A DNA stretch of 64,000 nucleotides from Kibdelosporangium banguiense (lineage in GTDB: Bacteria > Actinomycetota > Actinomycetes > Mycobacteriales > Pseudonocardiaceae). The position numbers were made by a program, and so were the translations under genes. Shown one piece after another: positions 35,419-44,173 of the stretch; position 1 is the stretch's first letter, and every line of letters begins with the position of its first letter. The stretch lies in contig NZ_JAGINW010000001.1 of the NCBI RefSeq assembly GCF_017876405.1, forward strand, positions 11,793,203 through 11,857,202, given 5' to 3'. The notes beneath the pieces are model-generated. The model was not told the DNA's origin. It did not search any database and was given only the letters and a program-made list of their open reading frames with translations.

Positions 35419-38400
35419 ATGCCACCGCCACCCAAGGCCCTGATGCCGAGGCCCACGGTGACGAAAAAACCTGCCCCTGTCGTGGTCAAAGGGCGCCGTA
35501 AGCCGCTGGCACTCCCGCTCCCGCCGTCCAACTCGGCGATGTCGGCTGCCCTGAAAGCCTCGGCAAAACCGACGCTGGACCGGTTACGGCCGGCCGGTCA
35601 GGACATGGTGGGCAATGGCGCGGTCGCGGCAGCTGCGGAGTCAGGCCCCGCAGTCGCCAAGCGAAGCCCTGAGACAGACCCGAAGTTCGGGTCGCTGAAG
35701 AAGGACGTGCAACGCAAGAAGCGGTCGGTGGCGACCTCGCATCCACCGGCCCGCGCGGAGGCGACGTCCGCGCAGGCCGCGGCCCGTCCCCCGAAGGATG
35801 ACGAAGAGGCGCAGGGCAAGACCGCCAACGCCGAGAAGATGAACGAGGCCAAGCCCAAGGAGTTCGACAAGGCGGCGTTCGTCAAGGCGGTCGAGGACGC
35901 GATCGCCGCCAAGGCACCGAAGAACCTCGACGAGGCCGACAAGTTCGCCGACTCCGGCAAGCCCGAAGAGGTCAAAGCCGAGGTGCAGGGCAAAGTCGGC
36001 GAAGGCAAGACCGACTCGGCCGAGCAGATCGCCACCACGACCGCGGCGCCGCCGGACACATCCGCGGCGGTGACGAAGGAAGTCGTACCGATGGCGGCCG
36101 ACCAGCCGCCGCGCACACCGGCGACCCCGAACCCGGCCCAAGCCGTGCCCGACAAACTGCCGCCGTCGGCGACCGACATGTCCGCCGGTCCCGCCAAGGT
36201 CGACCAGCAGATGTCGGACGCGCAGGTCACCGAGGCGCAGCTGAAGAAGTCCAACGAGCCGGCGTTCAACAACGCGTTGAAAGAGAAGAAGACCGCCGAA
36301 CAGCACTCCGAGGTGACACCCGGCGAGCTCCGCAAGAACGAGTCGGCCCAACTGCACGAGTCCACCGCCAAAGCCAAGAAGCTGGGCACAGCGGCGATGG
36401 GCGCGATGGGTGCCAAGCGCGTCGGCATCGGGCGGCAGGTCGGCGCGGGCAAGACCGGCGCCAAGAGCAAGGACGAGGAGAAACGGGCCCAGGTCACCGC
36501 GATCCTGCAGGGCGTCTTCGACACGATGAAGACCGAGGTCGAAGCCATCCTGTCCGGCCTGGACGCCAAGGTGGACAAGCAGTTCACCGACGGCGAGAAA
36601 AAAGCCCGCGACGAGTTCACGGCCGAACACAAACAGAAAATGGAGGAATACAAGGACGAGCGCTACAGCGGGGCCTGGGGCTGGGCCCGTTGGCTCGACG
36701 ACAAGTTCACCGGCCTCCCAGCCGAAGCGGACAAGATCTTCGAGGACGCCCGCGCGCACTACGTCACCAAGATGCGCCAGGTGATCTCCGACGTGGCCGA
36801 CACAATCGGCCTGGAACTCAACAAAGCCAAAACCCGGATAGCCAAAGGCCGGACGGACCTGCAGGCCGAAGTCAAAAAACTCCCCCAAGACCTGCAGGCG
36901 ATAGGAAAAGAAGCAGCGGCGGGCTTCGACGACCAGTTCGACCAACTGACCCAATCGGTGGACGACAAAGGAACCGAACTGGTGGACACCCTGGCCACCA
37001 AATACACCGAAACCCTGAAGTCAGTCGACGAAGAAATAGCCGCGGAGAAAGAAAAGAACAAAGGCCTGATCGCCAAGGCGATAGACGCGGTCAAAGCCGT
37101 AATCAACACAATCCTGGAACTCAAACGGCTCCTGCTCTCAATCCTGGCGAAAGCGGCACAAGCAGTACTCGGCATCCTGGCGGACCCGATCGGCTTCCTC
37201 GGCAACCTGGTGCGAGCAGTCGGCGCAGGCCTCAAACAGTTCATGGCCAACATCGGCAAGCACCTCCAGCAAGGCATCATGACCTGGCTGCTCGGCCGTA
37301 CAGCAGAAGCCGGCTTGCAGCTGCCATCGAAGTTCGACGCCCGCGGCGTGCTCACGATGCTCGCCGGCCTGCTGGGCCTGACCCCGGCGGCGATCTGGGC
37401 CCGCATCACCCGCAGACTGCCTCCCAAAGCGGCCGCGACAGCCGAAAAGGCCCTCCCCCTGGCCGCCCAGGTCAAGAAGCAGGGTGTCGCCGGAATGTGG
37501 GAGGACCTCAAGACCCGCGTAGGCGACCTCCGCAAAGACCTGCTGGACAAGGTCATCAAGTACGTGACCCCGACAATAGTGATCGCCGGCATAACCTGGG
37601 TCCTCTCCCTGCTCAACCCAGCCTCAGCATTCGTCCGCGCCGTAAAACTGATCATCGACATAGTCAAGTTCGTCGTCACCCAGGCACGGCAGATCTTCGA
37701 CTTCGTCAACGCAGTCCTGGACGCGGTCATCGCCATCGCCAAGGGCTCAGGCGGCGGAGTCCCCAGCCTGATCGAACGCGCCCTCGCCCGCGCAATCCCA
37801 GTCCTCCTCGGCTTCCTGGCCGCCCTCCTAGGCCTCGGCGGAATAGCCGCCAAAGTCAAGCAAATCATCCAAGCCATGTCCAAACCAGTAGGCCGCGCCA
37901 TCGACTGGGTCATAGACAAAATCGTCGGCCTCCTCAAGAAACTCCTCCCAAAGTCAAAGACCAAACCCGACAAAAAGAAACCCACCCTCCCCAAGAAGAA
38001 GCGCCCCGACAAACCCCGCCGCCCCAAGAAACCCAAGCGCAAAGATGACAGGCCCCGAAAACCCAAGCCTGATAAGAAGTCGGGTAGCCAGAAGCAAAGA
38101 CTCGAAAAGGCTGTGGCGGCCGCTCTGTCGGCAGTGAACAGATTCAGCGGCCGGCGAATCGCCGCCGCTCTGATCAAGCCGATGCTTCTCGCGATCCGGC
38201 TTCGCTACCGGCTCACGGTCCTCGAGCCGGTGCGCCAAGGCGACTTCTGGGCAATACACGGGGAGATCAACCCCAAGCTCACCAAAGCCGCCAAGGCCAA
38301 GGTCCAGACCAAACAACCACCAAAGGTATCTGTCGGTGACACTGTAGAGGTCAAATGGGGCAGGGCTTGGGCCATCAGCGAGATCACGTCGGTGACCACC

Positions 38401-38892
38401 GAGACGTTCAGCTACCTTGGCCATATACACAGCGGCCCCGTCTCTGGAACGATCCGTGTCGACAGCTATGACGCCAGGTGGCGGGAGTACAAGCCGGGCA
38501 GGGTGTACAAGGTGGGCAAGGCGTTTGAGGCGATCAAGGACCTCAGCATCTGGCCGATATACGCTGACGCCAGCCAAGTTCTGAGTTACCGCGCTCATGG
38601 GAAGTTCAACGTTCCACCGGGCAAGAACTGGCACCACATTCACGAGGCGTCCGCAGGCGGGCCAAATTCCGTTGATAACCTCGCCCTTGTCGGGGCGCGG
38701 ATAAACCAGGTCGACTTCCGAACATGGTTCGGCAGGCCACAACGCGGTACCGGCCGTCAGCCACTCAGGCAGTTCCTTAAGGGACAGGGGGAACAGGCGC
38801 ATATAGACTGGGGAATGCGATGCATACGAGCGCACGGGCTCGACGTCGTTCTCCGAAACCACGGCCGCGGGCCCTACCAGGAGATTGTCTGA
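35419..38892 (+). CDS. Modular eCIS cargo protein with C-terminal WHH/HNH-type nuclease tip
   Basis: A 1157-aa protein; GGGAGGGG precedes the ATG by 9 bp. Residues 1-~280 are rich in Pro, Lys and Ala and look disordered. Residues ~340-590 are charged helices, probably coiled coil. Residues ~590-840 hold several amphipathic or hydrophobic helices (TIVIAGITWVLSLLNPASAF, IPVLLGFLAALLGLGGIAAK) that could cross or disturb a membrane. A Lys/Pro linker spans ~845-890, an SH3-like segment (VSVGDTVEVKWGRAW) lies at ~968-1020, and the tip has NWHHIHEASAGGPNSVDNLA (from ~1070), the pattern of WHH/HNH toxin nucleases. No signal peptide. It faces the injection-system operon and is followed by a likely immunity gene. 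The long helical region resembles proteins I recall in other actinobacterial eCIS loci. Nuclease activity is inferred from the motif. Confidence 0.75.
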   Translation: MPPPPKALMPRPTVTKKPAPVVVKGRRKPLALPLPPSNSAMSAALKASAKPTLDRLRPAGQDMVGNGAVAAAAESGPAVAKRSPETDPKFGSLKKDVQRKKRSVATSHPPARAEATSAQAAARPPKDDEEAQGKTANAEKMNEAKPKEFDKAAFVKAVEDAIAAKAPKNLDEADKFADSGKPEEVKAEVQGKVGEGKTDSAEQIATTTAAPPDTSAAVTKEVVPMAADQPPRTPATPNPAQAVPDKLPPSATDMSAGPAKVDQQMSDAQVTEAQLKKSNEPAFNNALKEKKTAEQHSEVTPGELRKNESAQLHESTAKAKKLGTAAMGAMGAKRVGIGRQVGAGKTGAKSKDEEKRAQVTAILQGVFDTMKTEVEAILSGLDAKVDKQFTDGEKKARDEFTAEHKQKMEEYKDERYSGAWGWARWLDDKFTGLPAEADKIFEDARAHYVTKMRQVISDVADTIGLELNKAKTRIAKGRTDLQAEVKKLPQDLQAIGKEAAAGFDDQFDQLTQSVDDKGTELVDTLATKYTETLKSVDEEIAAEKEKNKGLIAKAIDAVKAVINTILELKRLLLSILAKAAQAVLGILADPIGFLGNLVRAVGAGLKQFMANIGKHLQQGIMTWLLGRTAEAGLQLPSKFDARGVLTMLAGLLGLTPAAIWARITRRLPPKAAATAEKALPLAAQVKKQGVAGMWEDLKTRVGDLRKDLLDKVIKYVTPTIVIAGITWVLSLLNPASAFVRAVKLIIDIVKFVVTQARQIFDFVNAVLDAVIAIAKGSGGGVPSLIERALARAIPVLLGFLAALLGLGGIAAKVKQIIQAMSKPVGRAIDWVIDKIVGLLKKLLPKSKTKPDKKKPTLPKKKRPDKPRRPKKPKRKDDRPRKPKPDKKSGSQKQRLEKAVAAALSAVNRFSGRRIAAALIKPMLLAIRLRYRLTVLEPVRQGDFWAIHGEINPKLTKAAKAKVQTKQPPKVSVGDTVEVKWGRAWAISEITSVTTETFSYLGHIHSGPVSGTIRVDSYDARWREYKPGRVYKVGKAFEAIKDLSIWPIYADASQVLSYRAHGKFNVPPGKNWHHIHEASAGGPNSVDNLALVGARINQVDFRTWFGRPQRGTGRQPLRQFLKGQGEQAHIDWGMRCIRAHGLDVVLRNHGRGPYQEIV

Positions 38893-38897
38893 CCGCC

Positions 38898-39614
38898 ATG
38901 GACATCCGTCACGTCGTCACGTTCGAGACCCCGATTGGCTCCGATGTCAGGAGCCTGCTGACAGCCGAGGGGGCGCAGCCTGACCTGGACCCGCTGTCCT
39001 GGCTCGCCCCTTCCATTGAGGCTTTCGTGACCATCGAAGCGAAGCTGAATGAGCGCGGCATCCCGTTCGACGTCTACTTTGAATTCCAGCCTGGCCCCGG
39101 CGACGATCCGCAAAACCTCGCTGCCTACGTGGGCCTTGACGACTTCGCCGAAGTAAACGCGACAGCAGAGGATCTGGTCCTCGCATGCGACGAACGGACC
39201 CTTGCCACAGTCGCCAGCAGGCGAATGCGGCAACTGCTCGACGCGATAACCAGCGGGGTGACCTTCGATCCGCTAACAGGATACGAAGGTTTCTTCGTCA
39301 TTACGAACGCGATTCAACTGCCTGATCCGATCATCGTGCCGCGCACAATGTTCCTGTCCGAGGGGACAACAGGTACATGGGCAGTGCAGAGCGATGGCAG
39401 GGAACTGCTCACGGAGCGGAACTTCCAAATCGTACGAGAGTCTGGCATGGTGCACGCGCCGTACTGTACGGCCAATAACCGGGTCCTCCCCTGGCATCGC
39501 CCGCCTATCTTCGGTGGCCCACTCCTTACCCGATTCCGAGACATGGACATCCAGGGGATAATTGACCCGCCCGCCTTTCTCGGCCCCGTCACCGAGCAGG
39601 AAATTTACGGGTGA
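38898..39614 (+). CDS. Putative immunity protein for the WHH nuclease
   Basis: A 238-aa protein starting 5 bp after the cargo gene's stop. It has no signal peptide or membrane helix and resembles no family I can name. Acidic residues cluster in the first 110 positions (FQPGPGDDPQNLAAYVGLDD, NATAEDLVLACDE), as in many nuclease inhibitors. Two sampled 60-base blocks, one in the toxin tip (38401-38460) and one here (39301-39360), are 58% and 55% GC, against 75% in a block of the cargo's 5' part. This suggests the tip and this gene moved together. Position is the main evidence for an immunity role; a second effector or accessory protein is possible. Confidence 0.6.
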   Translation: MDIRHVVTFETPIGSDVRSLLTAEGAQPDLDPLSWLAPSIEAFVTIEAKLNERGIPFDVYFEFQPGPGDDPQNLAAYVGLDDFAEVNATAEDLVLACDERTLATVASRRMRQLLDAITSGVTFDPLTGYEGFFVITNAIQLPDPIIVPRTMFLSEGTTGTWAVQSDGRELLTERNFQIVRESGMVHAPYCTANNRVLPWHRPPIFGGPLLTRFRDMDIQGIIDPPAFLGPVTEQEIYG

Positions 39615-39642
39615 GCTCACAGAGACAGCCAGAGATCCACGC

Positions 39643-39945
39643 TTAACGGCCGGGGTGGCTTTCCTTTTTGGGGATGGCGACGGGGACGATGTGCATGGCG
39701 GTGCTGGCTACGGCTGCGTTGCCGGCTTGGTCTTGGGCGGTCTTGAGGGTTATGGGTGTGCCATGAACCAATGGGTTTGTGTGGATGCTGTGGGCGACGA
39801 GGGCGTTGCTTGTGGTGGAGGGGATTACGACGTGGGGTGTGCGGCTTTGGTGGGTGTTGATGGCTCGGTGGCTTTCCTGGGCCATGGCGGGTGGGGCGGG
39901 GACGACGGCGCGGGCGAGGGACAGGGGTAGTTCGGCTGGCAGCAT
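39643..39945 (-). CDS. Small protein of unknown function at the end of the eCIS operon
   Basis: A 100-aa protein starting 4 bp after the AAA+ ATPase stop, so it is probably the last gene of the operon. It is rich in Thr, Ala, Pro, His and Val (TPHVVIPSTTSNALVAHSIH, TPITLKTAQDQAGNAAVAST) with no catalytic motif, signal peptide or membrane helix. Codon third positions are mostly C, as in real genes here, though some A-ending codons occur. No family recognised. It could be a cargo adaptor or simply a small accessory protein. Confidence 0.5.
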   Translation of the reverse strand: MLPAELPLSLARAVVPAPPAMAQESHRAINTHQSRTPHVVIPSTTSNALVAHSIHTNPLVHGTPITLKTAQDQAGNAAVASTAMHIVPVAIPKKESHPGR

Positions 39946-39949
39946 GTGG

Positions 39950-42028
39950 TCACCCCGGGGAGCCGTGGTCGGCGAGTAGGTCGGCGTGTGGGCCGAGTTC
40001 GGATGGGCGGAGCAGCCGGGCCTCGCGTTGGAACTGGCGGGCCACGCCGCGGACTATGTGGCGCATTTCGATGGCTGGGCTTGAGCTGTCGGCGGCGGAC
40101 AGGGCGGCTGTGCGGGCGGCGGCTGTGATTGCTGCGCCGGTCATGTCGAGGCGGGAGAGGACGTCCAGGTCAACGCTTGTGTCGAGGGGGGCTTCGGGTG
40201 GGAACGCCAACTGCCAGAGGCGCCGCCTTTCCGGGGCGCCCGGTCTCGGGAAGTGGACCACGAAGTGGAAGCGCCGGGTAAAGGCTGGGTCGATGTTCTC
40301 CTTCAGGTTGCTTGTCAGGATGATCAGGCCGTCGCTGGCTTCGAGGCGTTGCAGCAGGTAGCCAACCTCCAGGTTGGCGTACCTGTCTGTGCCGTGGCGG
40401 ACGTCGCCGCGTTTGCCGAACAGGGCGTCTGCTTCATCGAACAGCAGGACCGCGTGACTGTCCTCGGCTTGGCGGAACGCGGCCTCCATGTTCTTCTCGG
40501 TCTCCCCCACCCATTTGGAGACGACCTGCGCCAGGTCCACCTTCAGCAGTTCCAGGCCGAGCAGGCCGGTCACGATCTCCGCCGACATGGTCTTGCCGGT
40601 GCCGGGTTCACCGGTGAACAGCGCCTTCACGCCGCCGTGTGCGGAGCGCCGGGCGAAACCCCACGCCTCCGCGATCCGCGGCCACGCGCGGAAAGCCGAA
40701 GCGATTTCCATGATCTGGTTCATCTGGCCTTCGGGGAGCACCAGGTCCTCGACTGTTTTACGCGGCACGATCGAGTGCACGCCGCTGCCGCTGCGGCCAC
40801 GAGTCACAGTGGCGATCGCCGGTTCGACGTGATCAGCGAGCGGACGTCCGTTGCCGGCCAGACGCGCCCCGGTGTCGGCGACGGAAGCAACAGCGCGCAG
40901 CTCGCCGTCGCTCATTCGGTAGCGGGCGGCGAGATCCTCCAGCACGCTTCCGGTCAGGTGTGGAAGCGCCGCCGACCACATCGCGCGCCGGTCGCCGAGT
41001 CCCGGCACGGGCACGGTCCATTCGGCGTACGCCCGCGCAGCGAGCAGCCCGGCCGGTCGCCAAGGCGTGGCGCCGGTCAGGCATACCGGGACCCGCGATC
41101 TGAGTAGTGCGGCGGAGACCTCGAGTGGCGAGTCGCGCACGGAATCTGTCGGTATCCACAGGATGGCATCCAGGGCAGCAGCCGCCCGGAGATCACTCTC
41201 CACGTCAGAGGTCAAGCGCCGCAAGGGTTTACCGGCCGCGCGTGCCAGCGCCTGCACCACGTCGAGCTGAGGATCGCCCCACAGCCCCGCCAAGTCGATG
41301 TCGCCCGCGCCCAGTGCACGGCCCAGCCTGACGAGCCGGTCCGACGACAGATGCGCGGAGAGGGCCTCTGAGAAAACGACCTCGCCGGGATCGTGACCGA
41401 CCAGCCCGGCATCCCCGCCCCAGCCGAGCAGGAACTCGAAAACCCCGGGCCCCAGGACCAGTTCCTGCGCAAGCTCGACCGGAGCCTCACCATAGGCGCG
41501 CAACAACCCGAATCGGCGCAACGCACCAGCCGGGCCGAGGGCACGGCGTCGGGCCAGTCGCATGGCCGGGGTTGTGGCGCCGACCACTACAAGCAGTTCC
41601 ACGCTGGGAATCCGGCGGTTCAAATTGTCCACAATATACGCGTAGATCCGCTCGTAACCGCGGTCCAGTTCGGGCGCGGCGACGAGCAACAGTGCGTCCT
41701 GATCGTCCCGGGACAGGCCGAACTTCGTGGCGAGCGCGTCCAGCGGAAGCGTGACGCCCTGAGCCGCGGCTTGACGCCTCAGATCACGTTCGGCCTCAGG
41801 CTCCGGCAGCACTGCTTCATCCGGCTGAACCATGCTTTCGGCGAACGAATCCACCTCATCAAGCAACACGCCGACCTGTTCATCGGTCACGCAGAACGAC
41901 GTGAGATCCGGCCGGGTGAGCAGGGCCGCGGCCTGCGCCTGACGCTCGGCAGCAACGCGCAACGCCTGGTGCACGCCGCCCAGCCGGATGCGCAGGTGCT
42001 CGACCGCGAGTTCGCTCATCTCACCCAC
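39950..42028 (-). CDS. eCIS AAA+ ATPase (Afp15/Pvc15-like)
   Basis: A 692-aa protein. The ATPase core is in the C-terminal third, with Walker A FTGEPGTGKT (near residue 470), Walker B AVLLFDEADALFGKRGD, sensor LIILTSNLKENIDPAF and arginine finger RRFHF. The N-terminal two thirds are a helical region plus a second, degenerate ATPase-like domain, as in Afp15 relatives. In Afp/PVC, this protein is needed for particle assembly or stability. Start is ambiguous: GTG at 42028 overlaps the tape-measure stop by 8 bp, while ATG at 42019 (MSELAVEHL) gives a 689-aa product. Confidence 0.88.
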   Translation of the reverse strand: MGEMSELAVEHLRIRLGGVHQALRVAAERQAQAAALLTRPDLTSFCVTDEQVGVLLDEVDSFAESMVQPDEAVLPEPEAERDLRRQAAAQGVTLPLDALATKFGLSRDDQDALLLVAAPELDRGYERIYAYIVDNLNRRIPSVELLVVVGATTPAMRLARRRALGPAGALRRFGLLRAYGEAPVELAQELVLGPGVFEFLLGWGGDAGLVGHDPGEVVFSEALSAHLSSDRLVRLGRALGAGDIDLAGLWGDPQLDVVQALARAAGKPLRRLTSDVESDLRAAAALDAILWIPTDSVRDSPLEVSAALLRSRVPVCLTGATPWRPAGLLAARAYAEWTVPVPGLGDRRAMWSAALPHLTGSVLEDLAARYRMSDGELRAVASVADTGARLAGNGRPLADHVEPAIATVTRGRSGSGVHSIVPRKTVEDLVLPEGQMNQIMEIASAFRAWPRIAEAWGFARRSAHGGVKALFTGEPGTGKTMSAEIVTGLLGLELLKVDLAQVVSKWVGETEKNMEAAFRQAEDSHAVLLFDEADALFGKRGDVRHGTDRYANLEVGYLLQRLEASDGLIILTSNLKENIDPAFTRRFHFVVHFPRPGAPERRRLWQLAFPPEAPLDTSVDLDVLSRLDMTGAAITAAARTAALSAADSSSPAIEMRHIVRGVARQFQREARLLRPSELGPHADLLADHGSPG

Positions 42029-43682
42029 CGGAGAACGTCAGGGTCCGGCCGCCGAGCCAGACAACACCGGGAACATCGGAAAGCAGCCCGCCCCGCAGGA
42101 GATCCGCATGCCGCCTGCCCAACGGAATGCGCACACGCACAGCATCGGACGAGAACCGGACGGAGGCATCAAGGTCGGTGAACCGTGTCAACGCCAGCAC
42201 AGGATCCGGCGTTTCCCGGTCACGCCAAAGCATCCAGGCAATCGTGCCGAGCCCCAGCGACGCAGCCAGCGTGACGCTACGCTCCAAGGCATTGTCTGAA
42301 GCAAGCGGTACCGCCCGCCGCTCCACGACCATGGCATGCATCAGCCCATCGAGCCGCGCGGCATGACCGGGAAGCTCGACCGCCAGCCGCAAATCAGGCA
42401 CGCCAGCTGTCCACATAGGAGTGCGCCATGGCAGCCGCGATACTGGATCACCGCGCAGCGGACGGACATCTGTCATGAACCGCACGCCGGCCGCCGCCAG
42501 TTGCCGCAGGCATCCCGCTGGCAACTGGCTATCGCACACAAGCACAGGTGGCCGTCCGCAGGCCTGCCAATGCGGCACCAGCCCAGGCACATCCGCTGCC
42601 CAGGCGATCGGGAACATGCCTTGCGCGTCGACAAGCAAAACCCCGTTATCCACACCTGTGATCAAGAGCGGATCGCGGGGGTCGTGCCCACGACACAGCG
42701 AAAGCGCGAGCACCGCGTCCAGAACGGGCAGCGCGGGCCTTACCCGGCGGGCAAAGTCGGTCAGTTCGGGCATCGGGGAATCGAGTCCGGCGAAGGTGGC
42801 CGCAGCGGCACTGTCCTGTTCGGAGTATCGCCATCCACGCGAGGTGACGCCCAGAACCTTGTATGCCAAAGCGGCTGCGAACAGCGGCGCCTCGTCGGCC
42901 ATGTCAAGACCGGCCAAAGCCGGGCCGATCGCATCGAGATAGCCGATCCGCGCCAGCGGCCCGGCAAGCAAGAACGGCAACACCGAGCAGACCTGCGTCT
43001 CGCCCCTCGCCCGTACAACATCGACATGGACGGATTCCCCCGACGCAGCCGAGGACGAGGAGGAAGTCGAAGACAACGGTGCATCGGCTGACGAAGAAGA
43101 TTCGACCAGCCGGGCGACGTTCTCGGGCGAGAAATCCACCAGATCAGCCGGCTGATCGCCTCGCCGTGAGATGAGTTCGGCGATCAATCTGCGAGCCACA
43201 GAGGAAACGTCCGCGGATTCAGCGGAGAGCAAGGCGAGCAGATAAACTCGAATCGACTCTTCAGGCAACAAAGCCAGCAGCGGTTCCAGGTCGCCCCGCT
43301 CGGCCAGTTCGGCGAACAGTCCGGCGACCGACTGTGGCAGCCATGAGTCGAACTCGACAAAGGAATCCTCAAACGGCACCGAATCCTCAACAGCCTGCAT
43401 GGGTGACATGAAGACCTCGACAGGCTCAAATGCAGAATTGCCCGCAGGCATCTGTCCTAGTCGGACAGTGATGGTTACGGGCTCGACGATCTCCAGGTCT
43501 GGACTGTCGGCGGCCAGCTGGGCGGAGAAATGGCTTTCGAGGAGGTCTGGCAGGCCGTCCAGGATCAGTTGGACCAGGGCGTGCGGGTCCGGGCCCCAGC
43601 TCCACCCACCGCGCCGCACCACTGTCACCGTGCAGTGTTGCACGATGATCTCGGAGATGGACTGCGCGGTGGGAGTGCTCAT
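42021..43682 (-). CDS. eCIS tape-measure-type protein (CIS_TMP, Afp14-like)
   Basis: A 553-aa protein. The N-terminus fits the contractile-injection-system tape-measure family: a short motif with IIVQHCTVTVVRRGG, then ILDGLPDLLESHFSAQ and PVTITVRLG. It lies directly before the AAA+ ATPase gene, the place Afp14 occupies in Afp. The middle has a low-complexity Ser/Ala stretch at about residues 197-220. The C-terminal half is Ala/Leu-rich with no recognised motif. Its start overlaps the upstream stop by 4 bp. A length-ruler role is inferred from the family name; it is rather short and less helical than phage tape measures. Confidence 0.65.
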   Translation of the reverse strand: MSTPTAQSISEIIVQHCTVTVVRRGGWSWGPDPHALVQLILDGLPDLLESHFSAQLAADSPDLEIVEPVTITVRLGQMPAGNSAFEPVEVFMSPMQAVEDSVPFEDSFVEFDSWLPQSVAGLFAELAERGDLEPLLALLPEESIRVYLLALLSAESADVSSVARRLIAELISRRGDQPADLVDFSPENVARLVESSSSADAPLSSTSSSSSAASGESVHVDVVRARGETQVCSVLPFLLAGPLARIGYLDAIGPALAGLDMADEAPLFAAALAYKVLGVTSRGWRYSEQDSAAAATFAGLDSPMPELTDFARRVRPALPVLDAVLALSLCRGHDPRDPLLITGVDNGVLLVDAQGMFPIAWAADVPGLVPHWQACGRPPVLVCDSQLPAGCLRQLAAAGVRFMTDVRPLRGDPVSRLPWRTPMWTAGVPDLRLAVELPGHAARLDGLMHAMVVERRAVPLASDNALERSVTLAASLGLGTIAWMLWRDRETPDPVLALTRFTDLDASVRFSSDAVRVRIPLGRRHADLLRGGLLSDVPGVVWLGGRTLTFSGG

Positions 43683-44173
43683 TCTGTGACTGTCAGCTCC
43701 TCGAATCTGCCGACCTGCCCGGCCACAAGAACCAGTACGGGATGTTTGTCGCCCTGTTTCAGGGCCACCGGCACGATCACGGAATTTTCGCCTTTGGGTA
43801 TCGTCCTGGTGAACAGGTCATCGCCGATCATCACAAGAACAGGCGTATCGGCGCCGACGGTCGCGACCAGCTCGATCGTTAACGTGGATTCCGTCAATGG
43901 CAACGGAATCGACCACGGCAAGAGCTGACGCAAAGCGGTCTTGGCCGTGTCCACACCGAAGGTGAGCGGATCGACGAACACTGCCGGCTCGTCGCCTACC
44001 GCGGCGACGGCAAGTTGACTTGCTTTCAGAATGAGCCCTGTCTCGAGACCGATACGGATCGGCAATTCGGCCCCCACGAGTGAGGCGACATCGGTGGCAG
44101 GCGCGCCACCTGTCACCGCCAGCGCACCCACCACGTGTCCTGTTTCCTGCACATACACCACGGAAAGACTCAT
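43679..44173 (-). CDS. Small beta-rich eCIS-operon protein of unknown function
   Basis: A 164-aa protein overlapping both neighbours by 4 bp, hence surely part of the operon. It is rich in Val, Leu, Thr and Gly with alternating hydrophobic residues (LTIELVATVGADTPVLVMIG, NSVIVPVALKQGDKHPVLVL) that suggest beta strands. No signal peptide or cysteine. It follows the third member of the related trio at 44.2-48.5 kb and precedes the tape-measure gene. It may be a structural part of baseplate or fibre, but I do not recognise the family. Confidence 0.75.
   Translation of the reverse strand: MSLSVVYVQETGHVVGALAVTGGAPATDVASLVGAELPIRIGLETGLILKASQLAVAAVGDEPAVFVDPLTFGVDTAKTALRQLLPWSIPLPLTESTLTIELVATVGADTPVLVMIGDDLFTRTIPKGENSVIVPVALKQGDKHPVLVLVAGQVGRFEELTVTE

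Noticed and set aside
35419..38892. Call of the cargo protein as a DUF4157 metallopeptidase-like eCIS toxin
   Set aside because: No HExxH-type motif is visible at its N-terminus, so only the helical body and nuclease tip are supported.
39645..39672. Possible terminator after the immunity gene (GGCCGGGGTGGC followed by a T-rich run)
   Set aside because: The hairpin is short and imperfect and lies inside the coding end of the convergent small gene; evidence is too weak.
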